Assembly (NCBI GenBank): GCA_049115735.1
Contig: JAGDZP010000014.1
Location: 62,001 to 126,000 of the forward strand
Length of the DNA: 64,000 nucleotides
Direction of reading: 5' to 3'
DNA from: CAXBNB01 sp049115735
Lineage (GTDB): Bacteria; Bacteroidota; Bacteroidia; Cytophagales; Cyclobacteriaceae
Below are positions 14,551-22,733 of this stretch, in pieces (position 1 is the first letter of the stretch; each line of letters opens with the position of its first letter). Both the position numbers and the translations under genes were made by a program. The notes under the pieces are model-generated. The model was not told the DNA's origin. It saw only the letters and a program-made list of their open reading frames with translations, and made no database searches.

Positions 14551-16938
14551 TTATTCTTCAGTTTTCTCTTCCGCTTTCGCTTCAGGATCTTCTGCTTCTG
14601 CTTCGGCTTTCTTAGTAGCCTTTTTAGCTTTAGGAGCTGCCTTCTTCTTTTCTTCCTTCGCCTCTTCAGCCTTTGGAGCTTCCTCTGCAGGAGCTTCTTC
14701 AGCTTTTACTTCTTCTATTTTGGCTTCCTCCTTCTTCTTAGGTGCTGCTTTCTTGGCTGCAGGTTTCTTTTCAGCCTTTGGGGCATCTTCAGTCATCTGC
14801 TCTTTAAGTGCACTCAAAGCTTCCAAGTCACCAAGCGTGGATTTCTCTGCTCCCTTGTTGATCTTGTCGATAGCGTTTTCTCTCGTAGGTTTTTTCTTGC
14901 GAACTTCTTTCTCCTTTGTTTCAGAGTAAGTAGCTACGTGAGACAATACTATGCGCTTGTCGTCCTTAGAAAATTCAGTTACAACAAACTCAAGGCTTTC
15001 ACCAACTTCGATCTTAGAACCATCTTCTTTCTTGAAGTTTCTGGCTGGGCAGAACCCTTCCAGTCCGTAAGGCAATTCAAGAACGGCTCCTTTATCAGAT
15101 ACTGAGTTTACGCTACACTTGTGAGAAGATCCTCTCGTAAATACTGTTTCGAAAGTATCCCATGGATTTTCTTCCAACTGCTTGTGACCAAGTGCCAACC
15201 TTCTGTTATCAACGTCCAGTTCAAGAACTTTTACCTCAAGCTCGTCATTTACATTGATGAATTCAGATGGGTGCTTGATTTTCTTAGTCCAGGACAAGTC
15301 AGATACGTGAACCAAACCATCAATTCCTTCTTCAAGCTCGATGAATAATCCAAAGTTTGTAAGGTTTCTGATCACACCAGTGTGAGTCGTTCCAACATCA
15401 TATTTGGTCAAAACATCTTGCTTAGTCCATGGATCTTCAGTCAACTGCTTGATACCAAGAGACATTTTCCTTTCGTCTCTGTCAATAGTCAAGACTACTG
15501 CATCAAGCGTATCTCCGATATTGATGAAATCCTGAGGATTTCTCAAATGCTGAGACCATGACATTTCAGATACGTGAATCAGTCCTTCTACACCAGGCTG
15601 GATTTCTAGGAATGCACCGTAATCAGCAACATTCACAATCTTACCGGCTACTTTAGAACCAATTTCAACTTCCTTAGCAAGCGAATCCCATGGGTGCTCT
15701 GTCAATTGCTTCATGCCAAGAGAAATTCTCTTCTTGTCATCATCAAAATCAAGCACAACCACATTAACTTTTTCGTCAAGGTTAAGTACCTCTTCTGGGT
15801 GATTAACCCTACCCCATGAAATGTCTGTAATGTGAAGAAGACCATCAACACCACCAAGATCGATGAATACACCGAAGTTGGTCATATTCTTGATAACTCC
15901 TTCTAGAACTTGGCCTTTCTCTAGGTTAGTAAGGATTGCAGTTCTTTGTTTTTCTAGGTCTTTCTCGATAAGTACTTTGTGAGAAACAACCACGTTATCG
16001 TTAGTGTAGTTGATTTTCACAACTTTCACTTCCATTTCTTTGTCAACAAAGACATCAAAGTCTCTGATAGGCTTCACGTCGATTTGCGATCCTGGCAAGA
16101 AAGCTTCTACACCATATATATCAACGATCAAACCACCTTTGGTACGCCTTTTCACCATACCATTGATAACCAAATCTTCATCAAGAGCTTTTTGGATGCT
16201 CTCCCATGCGTAAACGATTTTGGCTTTTCTTCTGGAAAGTACTAACTGACCGTTAGCATTTTCCTGTTCTTCTATATAAACATGTACTTCGTCTCCGATC
16301 TTCAATTCAGGCATATCCCTGAATTCCGATGCAGAAACTAATCCGTCAGATTTGAAACCAATATTCAAGATCACATCTCTGTCTGAGATACTCACCACAG
16401 AACCGGTCACAACTTCTTTTTCTTCAATTTGATTTAAAGAATCACCGTAAAGTGATTCGAGCTCTTTTCTCTGGTCGTCGGTATACCCTTCACCAAATCC
16501 TTTTGTATCAACTTCGTCCCAATCAAATTCTTCTTCCTCTTCAACAGCTGCAGGAGCTGCCTCTGCTGGCTCTTCAGCTACCTCTTCCTCTTTTGCTTCT
16601 TCAACTGGAGCTGCTTCAACAGCTGCTTCTACTTCTACAGGGGCTTCAGTTTCAGCTGGTGCTTCCACTTCAGCAACCACTTCTTCTGTAGGTGCCGCTG
16701 CTTCTTCGACAGCTTCAGTTTCTGCCGGAGCTTCTACCTCAGCTACAACCTCTTCTTCGGCTTCTACTGGTGCCTCCTCACTTACTTCCTCTGCACTTGG
16801 CTCTTCTGGTACAACCTCTTCAGCTTCTACTTTAGCAGGCTCTTCAGCAACTACTTCTTCCGTAGTTTCAGCAGCTACTTGCTCAGTTGCTACGTCTTTT
16901 ACTTCTTCGCTGCTTTCTAATTCTTCTTTGTTTTCCAT
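14551..16938 (-). CDS. rpsA: 30S ribosomal protein S1 with long acidic N-terminal extension
   Basis: This 795-residue protein carries six S1 RNA-binding repeats between about residues 190 and 700. Examples are GSVVSISDRDVILNIGFKSDGLVS, GVIKNMTNFGVFIDLGGVDGLLHITDISW and GVIRNLTNFGLFIELEEGIDGLVHVSDLSW. It helps the 30S subunit bind and unfold mRNA. Before the repeats lies an unusual extension of about 150 residues of Glu, Ala and Val with a nearly exact internal repeat (EVVAEVEAPAETEA twice); after them a Lys/Ala/Glu-rich tail. The total is longer than the usual 550-600 residues. The ATG at 16938 gives MENKEEL; a longer frame to 16977 is unlikely. It has its own promoter and terminator. Confidence 0.95.
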   Translation of the reverse strand: MENKEELESSEEVKDVATEQVAAETTEEVVAEEPAKVEAEEVVPEEPSAEEVSEEAPVEAEEEVVAEVEAPAETEAVEEAAAPTEEVVAEVEAPAETEAPVEVEAAVEAAPVEEAKEEEVAEEPAEAAPAAVEEEEEFDWDEVDTKGFGEGYTDDQRKELESLYGDSLNQIEEKEVVTGSVVSISDRDVILNIGFKSDGLVSASEFRDMPELKIGDEVHVYIEEQENANGQLVLSRRKAKIVYAWESIQKALDEDLVINGMVKRRTKGGLIVDIYGVEAFLPGSQIDVKPIRDFDVFVDKEMEVKVVKINYTNDNVVVSHKVLIEKDLEKQRTAILTNLEKGQVLEGVIKNMTNFGVFIDLGGVDGLLHITDISWGRVNHPEEVLNLDEKVNVVVLDFDDDKKRISLGMKQLTEHPWDSLAKEVEIGSKVAGKIVNVADYGAFLEIQPGVEGLIHVSEMSWSQHLRNPQDFINIGDTLDAVVLTIDRDERKMSLGIKQLTEDPWTKQDVLTKYDVGTTHTGVIRNLTNFGLFIELEEGIDGLVHVSDLSWTKKIKHPSEFINVNDELEVKVLELDVDNRRLALGHKQLEENPWDTFETVFTRGSSHKCSVNSVSDKGAVLELPYGLEGFCPARNFKKEDGSKIEVGESLEFVVTEFSKDDKRIVLSHVATYSETKEKEVRKKKPTRENAIDKINKGAEKSTLGDLEALSALKEQMTEDAPKAEKKPAAKKAAPKKKEEAKIEEVKAEEAPAEEAPKAEEAKEEKKKAAPKAKKATKKAEAEAEDPEAKAEEKTEE

Positions 16939-17021
16939 TATGATTCGACTCTGATTACGATACAGATTTAGAGTCATCCACCTGCATCATTAATTTGACA
17001 ATATTCTTTTATAAAAAGAAC

Positions 17022-17049
17022 CCGTTCACTCGAACGGAGCGCAAAGTTA
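17022..17049 (-). promoter_or_regulatory. rpsA promoter -7 element and leader hairpin
   Basis: On the minus strand TAACTTTG (17049-17042) matches the Bacteroidota -7 consensus TAnnTTTG. Just downstream CCGTTC (17037-17032) pairs with GAACGG (17027-17022) around GAGT, so the message would begin with a small hairpin about 85 bases before the rpsA ATG. The -33 element is not clear. The hairpin could serve in autogenous control by S1; that is inference. Confidence 0.5.
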
Positions 17050-17139
17050 AGAAATAAAAAGATTAATTAAATCAGGGAATGCTAATAAAATTCAAGGGTA
17101 TTTTGAGGTAGTACTTGCTCGATTGAATTCTTTAAAAAT

Positions 17140-17862
17140 TCAGTCAGCCAATTCTAATTTCTCTATCCTTCTCACGTTCTTATTCATCTCATCAGACTCA
17201 ATGAGACCATCTCGAAGACGAATGATACGATGTGCATATTGAGCTATGTCTTCCTCATGCGTAACCATAATGATAGTATTGCCTTTCTCGTGTAGTTCCT
17301 CAAAAAGCTCCATGATACTATAGGATGTTTTGGTATCGAGGTTTCCGGTAGGTTCATCTGCCAAAATGATACTCGGGTCATTTACCAAAGCTCTAGCAAT
17401 GGCTACTCTCTGACGCTGACCACCTGAGAGTTCATTGGGTTTATGGTGAGCTCTATCTTCTAAACCTACCCCCCGCAAGGTCTCTAATGCCTTATCCTCT
17501 CGGTCGTATTTGCCATATCCGGCATAGACCAAGGGCAATGCCACATTCTCCATCGCTGTAGATCGTGGTAATAGATTAAATGTCTGAAACACGAATCCAA
17601 TTTCTTTATTCCTTATTTCTGCCAAATCATTCTCAGACAAATTACTCACGTCATGTTGATTCAAAATGTAAGTACCTGATGATGGGGTATCCAGACAGCC
17701 AATGATGTTCATTAAGGTTGACTTTCCTGAACCCGATGGCCCCATGAATGCCACATACTCACCTTTGTTAATAGAAATACTAATGGACTTTAGGGCATGA
17801 ATAGTTTCAGCACCCATTTCGTATTTTCTTGCTATTTCACTGGTCTTGATAATTTCTGACAT
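17140..17862 (-). CDS. ABC transporter ATP-binding protein, LolD/MacB type
   Basis: This is a 240-residue ATPase of the LolD/MacB family, which power lipoprotein release or efflux with FtsX-like permeases. All motifs are intact: Walker A GPSGSGKST, Q-loop FVFQTFNLLPR, signature LSGGQRQRVAIARAL, Walker B ILADEPTGNLD and the switch histidine MVTHE. ATG at 17862 is the likely start; the frame is open to 17916 and would overlap the upstream gene. No permease gene is adjacent, so its partner lies elsewhere. It follows the AAA+ gene by 31 bases and may share its transcript. Confidence 0.92.
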   Translation of the reverse strand: MSEIIKTSEIARKYEMGAETIHALKSISISINKGEYVAFMGPSGSGKSTLMNIIGCLDTPSSGTYILNQHDVSNLSENDLAEIRNKEIGFVFQTFNLLPRSTAMENVALPLVYAGYGKYDREDKALETLRGVGLEDRAHHKPNELSGGQRQRVAIARALVNDPSIILADEPTGNLDTKTSYSIMELFEELHEKGNTIIMVTHEEDIAQYAHRIIRLRDGLIESDEMNKNVRRIEKLELAD

Positions 17863-17893
17863 GAATTGATTCAGTTTATATAGGTTGTTTATT

Positions 17894-19402
17894 CTAGTAA
17901 TCGATATCCTCGTCAATGGATGACATCATGCTGCTTAGCAAGTCATTGAACTGTGTTCCGTTTTCTAAGGCATGCTTGCTCAAATAGCTAAACTCTACCA
18001 AGCCAAACAAAACAAACTCCATTAAAAAAAGTAACTCTTCTTTTGACCTGGCCTTACGATGCTTTTCAACAAAAGACTTCAAGCCCTCAACGACCAATAA
18101 AGTTTTTTCGTATTCTCCCGCACTATAGTCGTGTAAGATATCGACCATGTTGCCTTTACCAAACCACTCCGAAATCACTTTATATGAATCCGGCTTCTCT
18201 TTATCCTTTCTCAAATCCTCAGGATTTGGAAACAAATCAGGGAACATCGTTCTAACCGCCTTTCCGATCAAATTTTGAGCCACAATTCCGGCTCCCTCCT
18301 GCTCACCTTCATATACCAACTCTACTTTTCCAGTTATAGCGGGAATTATACCGATGAAGTCAGAAATCCTTACAAAAGCTTTGTTCTCATCATTCTTCAG
18401 CGCCCTTCTTTCTGCCGTACTTATCAGGTTTTCAAAAGCTGAAATAGTTAACCTTGCGGACACCCCACTTTTGGCATCCACATATTCACTTTCCCTGGCT
18501 TCTATGGCTACCTGTTCTATCAGTCGCTTTGCGGTATCATTTATTACAACCTCTACTGCCAAATCATCAGCTGTGGTTGCCTCCTGCTCAGTGATCTTCA
18601 TTCCCGTCTCTACAGAATCTGGATAATGAGTAATAATCTGACTACCCAACCTGTCCTTTAATGGAGTGACAATACTACCACGGTTGGTATAGTCTTCGGG
18701 ATTTGCTGTAAACACGAATTGAATATCTAGAGGTAACCTCAGCTTAAAGCCTCTAATTTGAATATCTCCCTCTTGCAGAATATTAAACAAAGCTACCTGG
18801 ATCCTTGGCTGCAAATCTGGTAGTTCGTTGATCACAAATATTCCACGATGCGCCCTTGGAACCAATCCATAATGGATCACTCGTTCGTCCGAATACGGTA
18901 GTTTCAGAGAAGCTGCTTTTATTGGATCTACGTCCCCAATCAAGTCAGCAATGGAAACATCTGGTGTAGCCAGCTTTTCAGTATAGCGTTCCTCACGATG
19001 CAGCCATTCGATTTCCATTTCGTCACCATGTTCCGTCAAAGCATCTACTCCATATCTGGAAATAGGGTTCAATGGATCATCATTTAGTTCAGAACCTTTG
19101 ATGATTGGAATATATTCATCAAGCAACAACGTCATCTGACGGGCAATACGGGTTTTAGCCTGTCCCCTGAGTCCCAACAGGTTGATATTGTGGCCTGAAA
19201 GAATCGCCCTCTCGATATCTGGAATTACCGTATCTTCATAGCCCCATATACCATCAAAAACATTCTCACCTGTCTTGATTTTTTTTATGAGGTTTGCCCT
19301 CAACTCCTGCTTGATCGTACGAGAAACATACCCCGCCTTCTTAAGCTGACCGAGTTGACTTATTTGCTGCATATCATTTGGAAGCGCTCTGTTTTTCAAC
19401 AT
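17894..19402 (-). CDS. MoxR/magnesium-chelatase-like AAA+ ATPase
   Basis: A 502-residue AAA+ ATPase of the ChlI/MoxR type. It shows a Walker A-like GLRGQAKTR, Walker B FVINELPDLQPRIQVALFNILQEGDIQIRG, and sensor region FVFTANPEDYTNRGSIVTPLKDRLGSQI. Such ATPases work with von Willebrand-A partner proteins as chaperones that remodel or insert metal into clients. Exactly such a partner precedes it with one base between the genes, so they form a pair. ATG at 19402 is chosen because the longer frame overlaps the VWA gene. It is not a true Mg-chelatase, as no chlorophyll or heme genes are near. Client unknown. Confidence 0.85.
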   Translation of the reverse strand: MLKNRALPNDMQQISQLGQLKKAGYVSRTIKQELRANLIKKIKTGENVFDGIWGYEDTVIPDIERAILSGHNINLLGLRGQAKTRIARQMTLLLDEYIPIIKGSELNDDPLNPISRYGVDALTEHGDEMEIEWLHREERYTEKLATPDVSIADLIGDVDPIKAASLKLPYSDERVIHYGLVPRAHRGIFVINELPDLQPRIQVALFNILQEGDIQIRGFKLRLPLDIQFVFTANPEDYTNRGSIVTPLKDRLGSQIITHYPDSVETGMKITEQEATTADDLAVEVVINDTAKRLIEQVAIEARESEYVDAKSGVSARLTISAFENLISTAERRALKNDENKAFVRISDFIGIIPAITGKVELVYEGEQEGAGIVAQNLIGKAVRTMFPDLFPNPEDLRKDKEKPDSYKVISEWFGKGNMVDILHDYSAGEYEKTLLVVEGLKSFVEKHRKARSKEELLFLMEFVLFGLVEFSYLSKHALENGTQFNDLLSSMMSSIDEDIDY

Positions 19403-19403
19403 T

Positions 19404-20501
19404 CTATAAATTTTTCCTTCTATTATTTTTAAAGTCCTCAAAGACAAGATGCCCAAGTCCCTGAAGGTTACTGTAATAGGCATTGCCATTGTTGATGCGA
19501 GTGAATTCCCTTACAAACTCTTTTAAATATGGGTCAGACGCTATCATGAAAGTAGTCACAGGAATATTCAGTCTTTTGCATGCCGCCCCCAGGTTATAAG
19601 TCTTATTCAAAATCTGAGGGTCTAGACCGAAGCTGTTTTTGTAATACTTAATTCCCTTTTTCATACAGGTGGGTTTTCCATCCGTAATCATGAAAATCTG
19701 CTTATTATGATTCTTGCGTTTCCTCAATATCTCCATGGCTAATTCCAACCCAGCGATAGTATTGGTATGATAAGGACCCACTTGCAAATAAGGCAGGTCT
19801 TTGATCTCTATCTGCCAGGCGTCATTGCCAAAAACAATGATGTCAAGCGTGTCTTTTTTATACTTTCTTAGAATAAGCTCCGACAATGCCATGGCCACCT
19901 TCTTGGCCGGTGTGATCCTATCCTCGCCATACAATATCATGGAATGACTGATGTCAATCATCAACACAGTACTTGTCTGTGTTTTGAATTCCCGCTCCTC
20001 GACTTCCAAGTCGTGCTCGGTCATTTTAAAATCACTGAACCCATGGTTGATTTGTGCATTGCGAATAGAGTCTGTCATAGAGATTTGATCAGGCGTATCT
20101 CCAAACCTAAATTCACGCTTATCGGCATTCTTTTCATCTCCTTGACCTGAATGGAATGTCTTATGTTGTCCTTTTCCTGACTTCTTTAGCTTGCCAAAAA
20201 TTTCCTCTAAAGCACTCCTTCTAATCTCCCTTTCTGACTTTGCTGTAATTTTTATTTCTCCTGTCTTGTTATCATCAGTGATAAAGCCTTTCTTTTTCAG
20301 GTCATCGATAAAATCACCTATGCCATATTCGTTGTTGGTCAGGTTGTATTGCTTATCGACATTGGTGAGCCAACTCAGTGCTTCGCTTACATTGCCTGAA
20401 GTAATGACCAGCAGCTGCTGAAGCACGTTCCATAGGTTGTCAAAAGCGCTTTTGTTTTGATCTTTTTCGGGAATAAATTCTGTATATCGATATCCAATCA
20501 T
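19404..20501 (-). CDS. VWA-domain protein, partner of the AAA+ ATPase
   Basis: This 365-residue protein has a C-terminal von Willebrand factor A domain. The metal-ion-dependent adhesion site is visible as DISHSM (the DxSxS motif, about residue 180), with supporting MITDGKPT further on. The N-terminal 150 residues are charged and helical. It lacks a signal peptide or membrane helix, so it is cytoplasmic, unlike membrane-bound BatA. It is the first gene of a two-gene unit with the MoxR-like ATPase, spaced by one base. In such pairs the VWA protein grips the substrate and the ATPase drives it. Confidence 0.85.
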   Translation of the reverse strand: MIGYRYTEFIPEKDQNKSAFDNLWNVLQQLLVITSGNVSEALSWLTNVDKQYNLTNNEYGIGDFIDDLKKKGFITDDNKTGEIKITAKSEREIRRSALEEIFGKLKKSGKGQHKTFHSGQGDEKNADKREFRFGDTPDQISMTDSIRNAQINHGFSDFKMTEHDLEVEEREFKTQTSTVLMIDISHSMILYGEDRITPAKKVAMALSELILRKYKKDTLDIIVFGNDAWQIEIKDLPYLQVGPYHTNTIAGLELAMEILRKRKNHNKQIFMITDGKPTCMKKGIKYYKNSFGLDPQILNKTYNLGAACKRLNIPVTTFMIASDPYLKEFVREFTRINNGNAYYSNLQGLGHLVFEDFKNNRRKNL

Positions 20502-20681
20502 GAGTCAGCTCGCTCTATTCTTAGAGGTAAACAAACATTCTTACGGATCACCGTAATATTAGATTTTTAATTTACAGAAATCTTCGAGTTAATTACTCCG
20601 GAATTGGTTTTTTTGTACCAATGCAATAACCGCACAATATGAGTGTGACACCAATTTTGTTGAGGAAGAAAGTAATCGAAA

Positions 20682-21308
20682 TTACTTGGTAGGCATAGTG
20701 CGAAATATCAAATCCCAAAGCGGCGAAGATACCCCAAATGCCCTTTCAGGCTCTTTATGGTGATGAATACCATGATGCACCCATAGAATCTTAAAGAAGT
20801 TTTTTGGTGCCTGGAAAGCATGAACCATATAGTGCACCCAAAGATATGAGGCATAGCCCATAAAGAAACCTGGTAAAAACCCATAGACAAACTCCCCCAA
20901 AAGCATTTCAAAAAATAAATAGAACAACACCGCAAGTGAAATACTTGCCGGCATTGGCATAGCCAATCTGTCTTTGTCTTTTGGATAATGGTGATGAACA
21001 CCGTGCATGGTGTAAACCAATTTTTTCTTTCGCTCAGTATCCTCCTTCATATGGAACAAAAAGCGATGCATAAGATACTCTGCCAATGTGAATAACAAAG
21101 CTCCAACTATGAAAAGTCCCAAAATCAATAAGGGATGGAGTCCTGCCTCGGCAATACCAAAATAGATCAATCCTGTGGAAAATATTGAGAAAACCACCAA
21201 TGGTATGGCGATGTGCGTCCTGGAAAGTCTTTCGACAACAGGGTTATTGAACAACACCTTGCTACCCTTCATTTCCGGCTTAATACTCTTGTGATCCAGC
21301 ATATTCAA
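20682..21308 (-). CDS. Fatty acid hydroxylase superfamily (di-iron membrane enzyme)
   Basis: A 208-residue membrane enzyme with four hydrophobic helices and the histidine clusters that bind two irons: HRFLFH, HGVHHHYPKD, HYMVH and HHGIHHHKEP. This pattern fits the fatty-acid 2-hydroxylase / sterol-desaturase superfamily. In Cytophagales such enzymes make 2-hydroxy fatty acids, for example in sphingolipids or sulfonolipids; the exact substrate is inferred. It stands alone with gaps of about 160-180 bases on each side. Confidence 0.88.
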   Translation of the reverse strand: MNMLDHKSIKPEMKGSKVLFNNPVVERLSRTHIAIPLVVFSIFSTGLIYFGIAEAGLHPLLILGLFIVGALLFTLAEYLMHRFLFHMKEDTERKKKLVYTMHGVHHHYPKDKDRLAMPMPASISLAVLFYLFFEMLLGEFVYGFLPGFFMGYASYLWVHYMVHAFQAPKNFFKILWVHHGIHHHKEPERAFGVSSPLWDLIFRTMPTK

Positions 21309-21471
21309 AATGCAATTTCGTCCAGAATAAATTTATCAACTACTGCAATTTTACTTGACAAATTTAAATTGTGCAGTTCGATCAGAGAAAAAATATTAAA
21401 AAAAACGCTAGTAAAATGATGAAAATCATAAGTTAAATCATTGAAATCTTACCACATAAACGACAAAGGCA

Positions 21472-22617
21472 TTATTTAGTTGGTGTAGAGATTTTGAAAG
21501 ATTCAATCGTTTCAACATAATAATCCTCGTACATCGGCAAGATGTACTGAAGATCGAAGGTTTTCGCCCTTGCCAATGCCGCGTCTTTAAACTTTTGCAA
21601 GTTGTCTTTATCAAGAATATGAATGGCTTTTTCAGCCATGCTATCTATATCACCTACATCGCATAAGAACCCTGTTTCCCCATCGACATTCAATTCCGGC
21701 AAGCCGCCAACATTGGTGCTGATAACAGGCACTTCACAGGCCATGGCCTCCAGGGCTGCTAACCCAAAACTTTCCTTTTCAGAAGGCATTATAAATAGAT
21801 CGGATACCGAAAGTACTTCTTCTACTGCCTCAAGTTTTCCAAGAAAACGCACATCATTCAAATTACACGAGTCGCGGCACAGATCCTCAATTCTTGTTCT
21901 TTCTGGGCCGTCTCCCACTAGCAAAAGCTTAGAGGGTACCGTCTCCCTCAGTTTATTGAATACATGTATTACATCGTCTACCCTTTTTACCTTCCTAAAA
22001 TTCGACGTATGCACAATTAGCTTTTCATCATTTGGGCAAATAGCCGTCTTGAAGTGATCCTTTTTTTGTTTCTTAAACCTATCTAAGTCTATGAAGTTAG
22101 GAATTACTTTTATGTCCTTCTTAACATTAAAATGATCGTAGGTGTCATTTTTCAGATCCTCAGATACAGCGGTTATACCATCCGATTGGTTGATTGAAAA
22201 TGTAACCACTGGCTCCAAAGAGGCATCTTTGCCTACTATTGTAATGTCAGTACCATGCAGGGTGGTAATAAAAGGTATTTCCTGACCTGATGATTTAAGG
22301 ATTTCCCTGGCCATGTATGCCGCAGAGGCATGAGGAACCGCATAATGTACGTGCAATAGCTCAATATTCTCGTGCTGCACTACATCTACCATTTTACTAG
22401 CCAATGCAATTTCGTAAGGCGGGTATTGAAAAAGTGGATAAGGCTTGATATCCACTTCGTGGTAAAACACATTCTCGTTGAAAAAATCTAACCTAGTAGG
22501 CTGTGAGTAAGTGATAAAATGCACCTCATGACCTTCCTTAGCCAGAGCCTTTCCTAATTCTGTTGCGACTACTCCTGATCCACCATAAGTAGGATAACAA
22601 ACTATTCCTATTTTCAT
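21472..22617 (-). CDS. bshA: N-acetyl-alpha-D-glucosaminyl L-malate synthase
   Basis: This 381-residue GT4-fold glycosyltransferase makes GlcNAc-malate, the first step of bacillithiol synthesis. It opens with MKIGIVCYPTYGGSGVVATELG, typical of BshA, followed by LLHVHYAVPHASAAYMA and FITTLHGTDITIVG. The sugar-nucleotide site is visible as PSEKESFGLAALEAMACEVPVI. Length is normal for the family. Bacillithiol is the usual low-molecular-weight thiol in many Bacteroidota, so this is a housekeeping gene. No other bsh gene is in the window. Confidence 0.93.
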   Translation of the reverse strand: MKIGIVCYPTYGGSGVVATELGKALAKEGHEVHFITYSQPTRLDFFNENVFYHEVDIKPYPLFQYPPYEIALASKMVDVVQHENIELLHVHYAVPHASAAYMAREILKSSGQEIPFITTLHGTDITIVGKDASLEPVVTFSINQSDGITAVSEDLKNDTYDHFNVKKDIKVIPNFIDLDRFKKQKKDHFKTAICPNDEKLIVHTSNFRKVKRVDDVIHVFNKLRETVPSKLLLVGDGPERTRIEDLCRDSCNLNDVRFLGKLEAVEEVLSVSDLFIMPSEKESFGLAALEAMACEVPVISTNVGGLPELNVDGETGFLCDVGDIDSMAEKAIHILDKDNLQKFKDAALARAKTFDLQYILPMYEDYYVETIESFKISTPTK

Positions 22618-22733
22618 CCCTTCAAATATTTATGATGCAAAGTTGTTCAATCTTACTTAATGTATTCATGTATTTGCTTGTATTCCTTTTCATCAAACTA
22701 CAAAGACCGGATTATAGTTCGGTTAGCATATTA

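Noticed and set aside
14531..14929. Plus-strand Ser/Ala-rich open frame opposite the rpsA 3' end
   Set aside because: It mirrors the low-complexity Lys/Ala/Glu tail of S1 and crosses the rpsA terminator.
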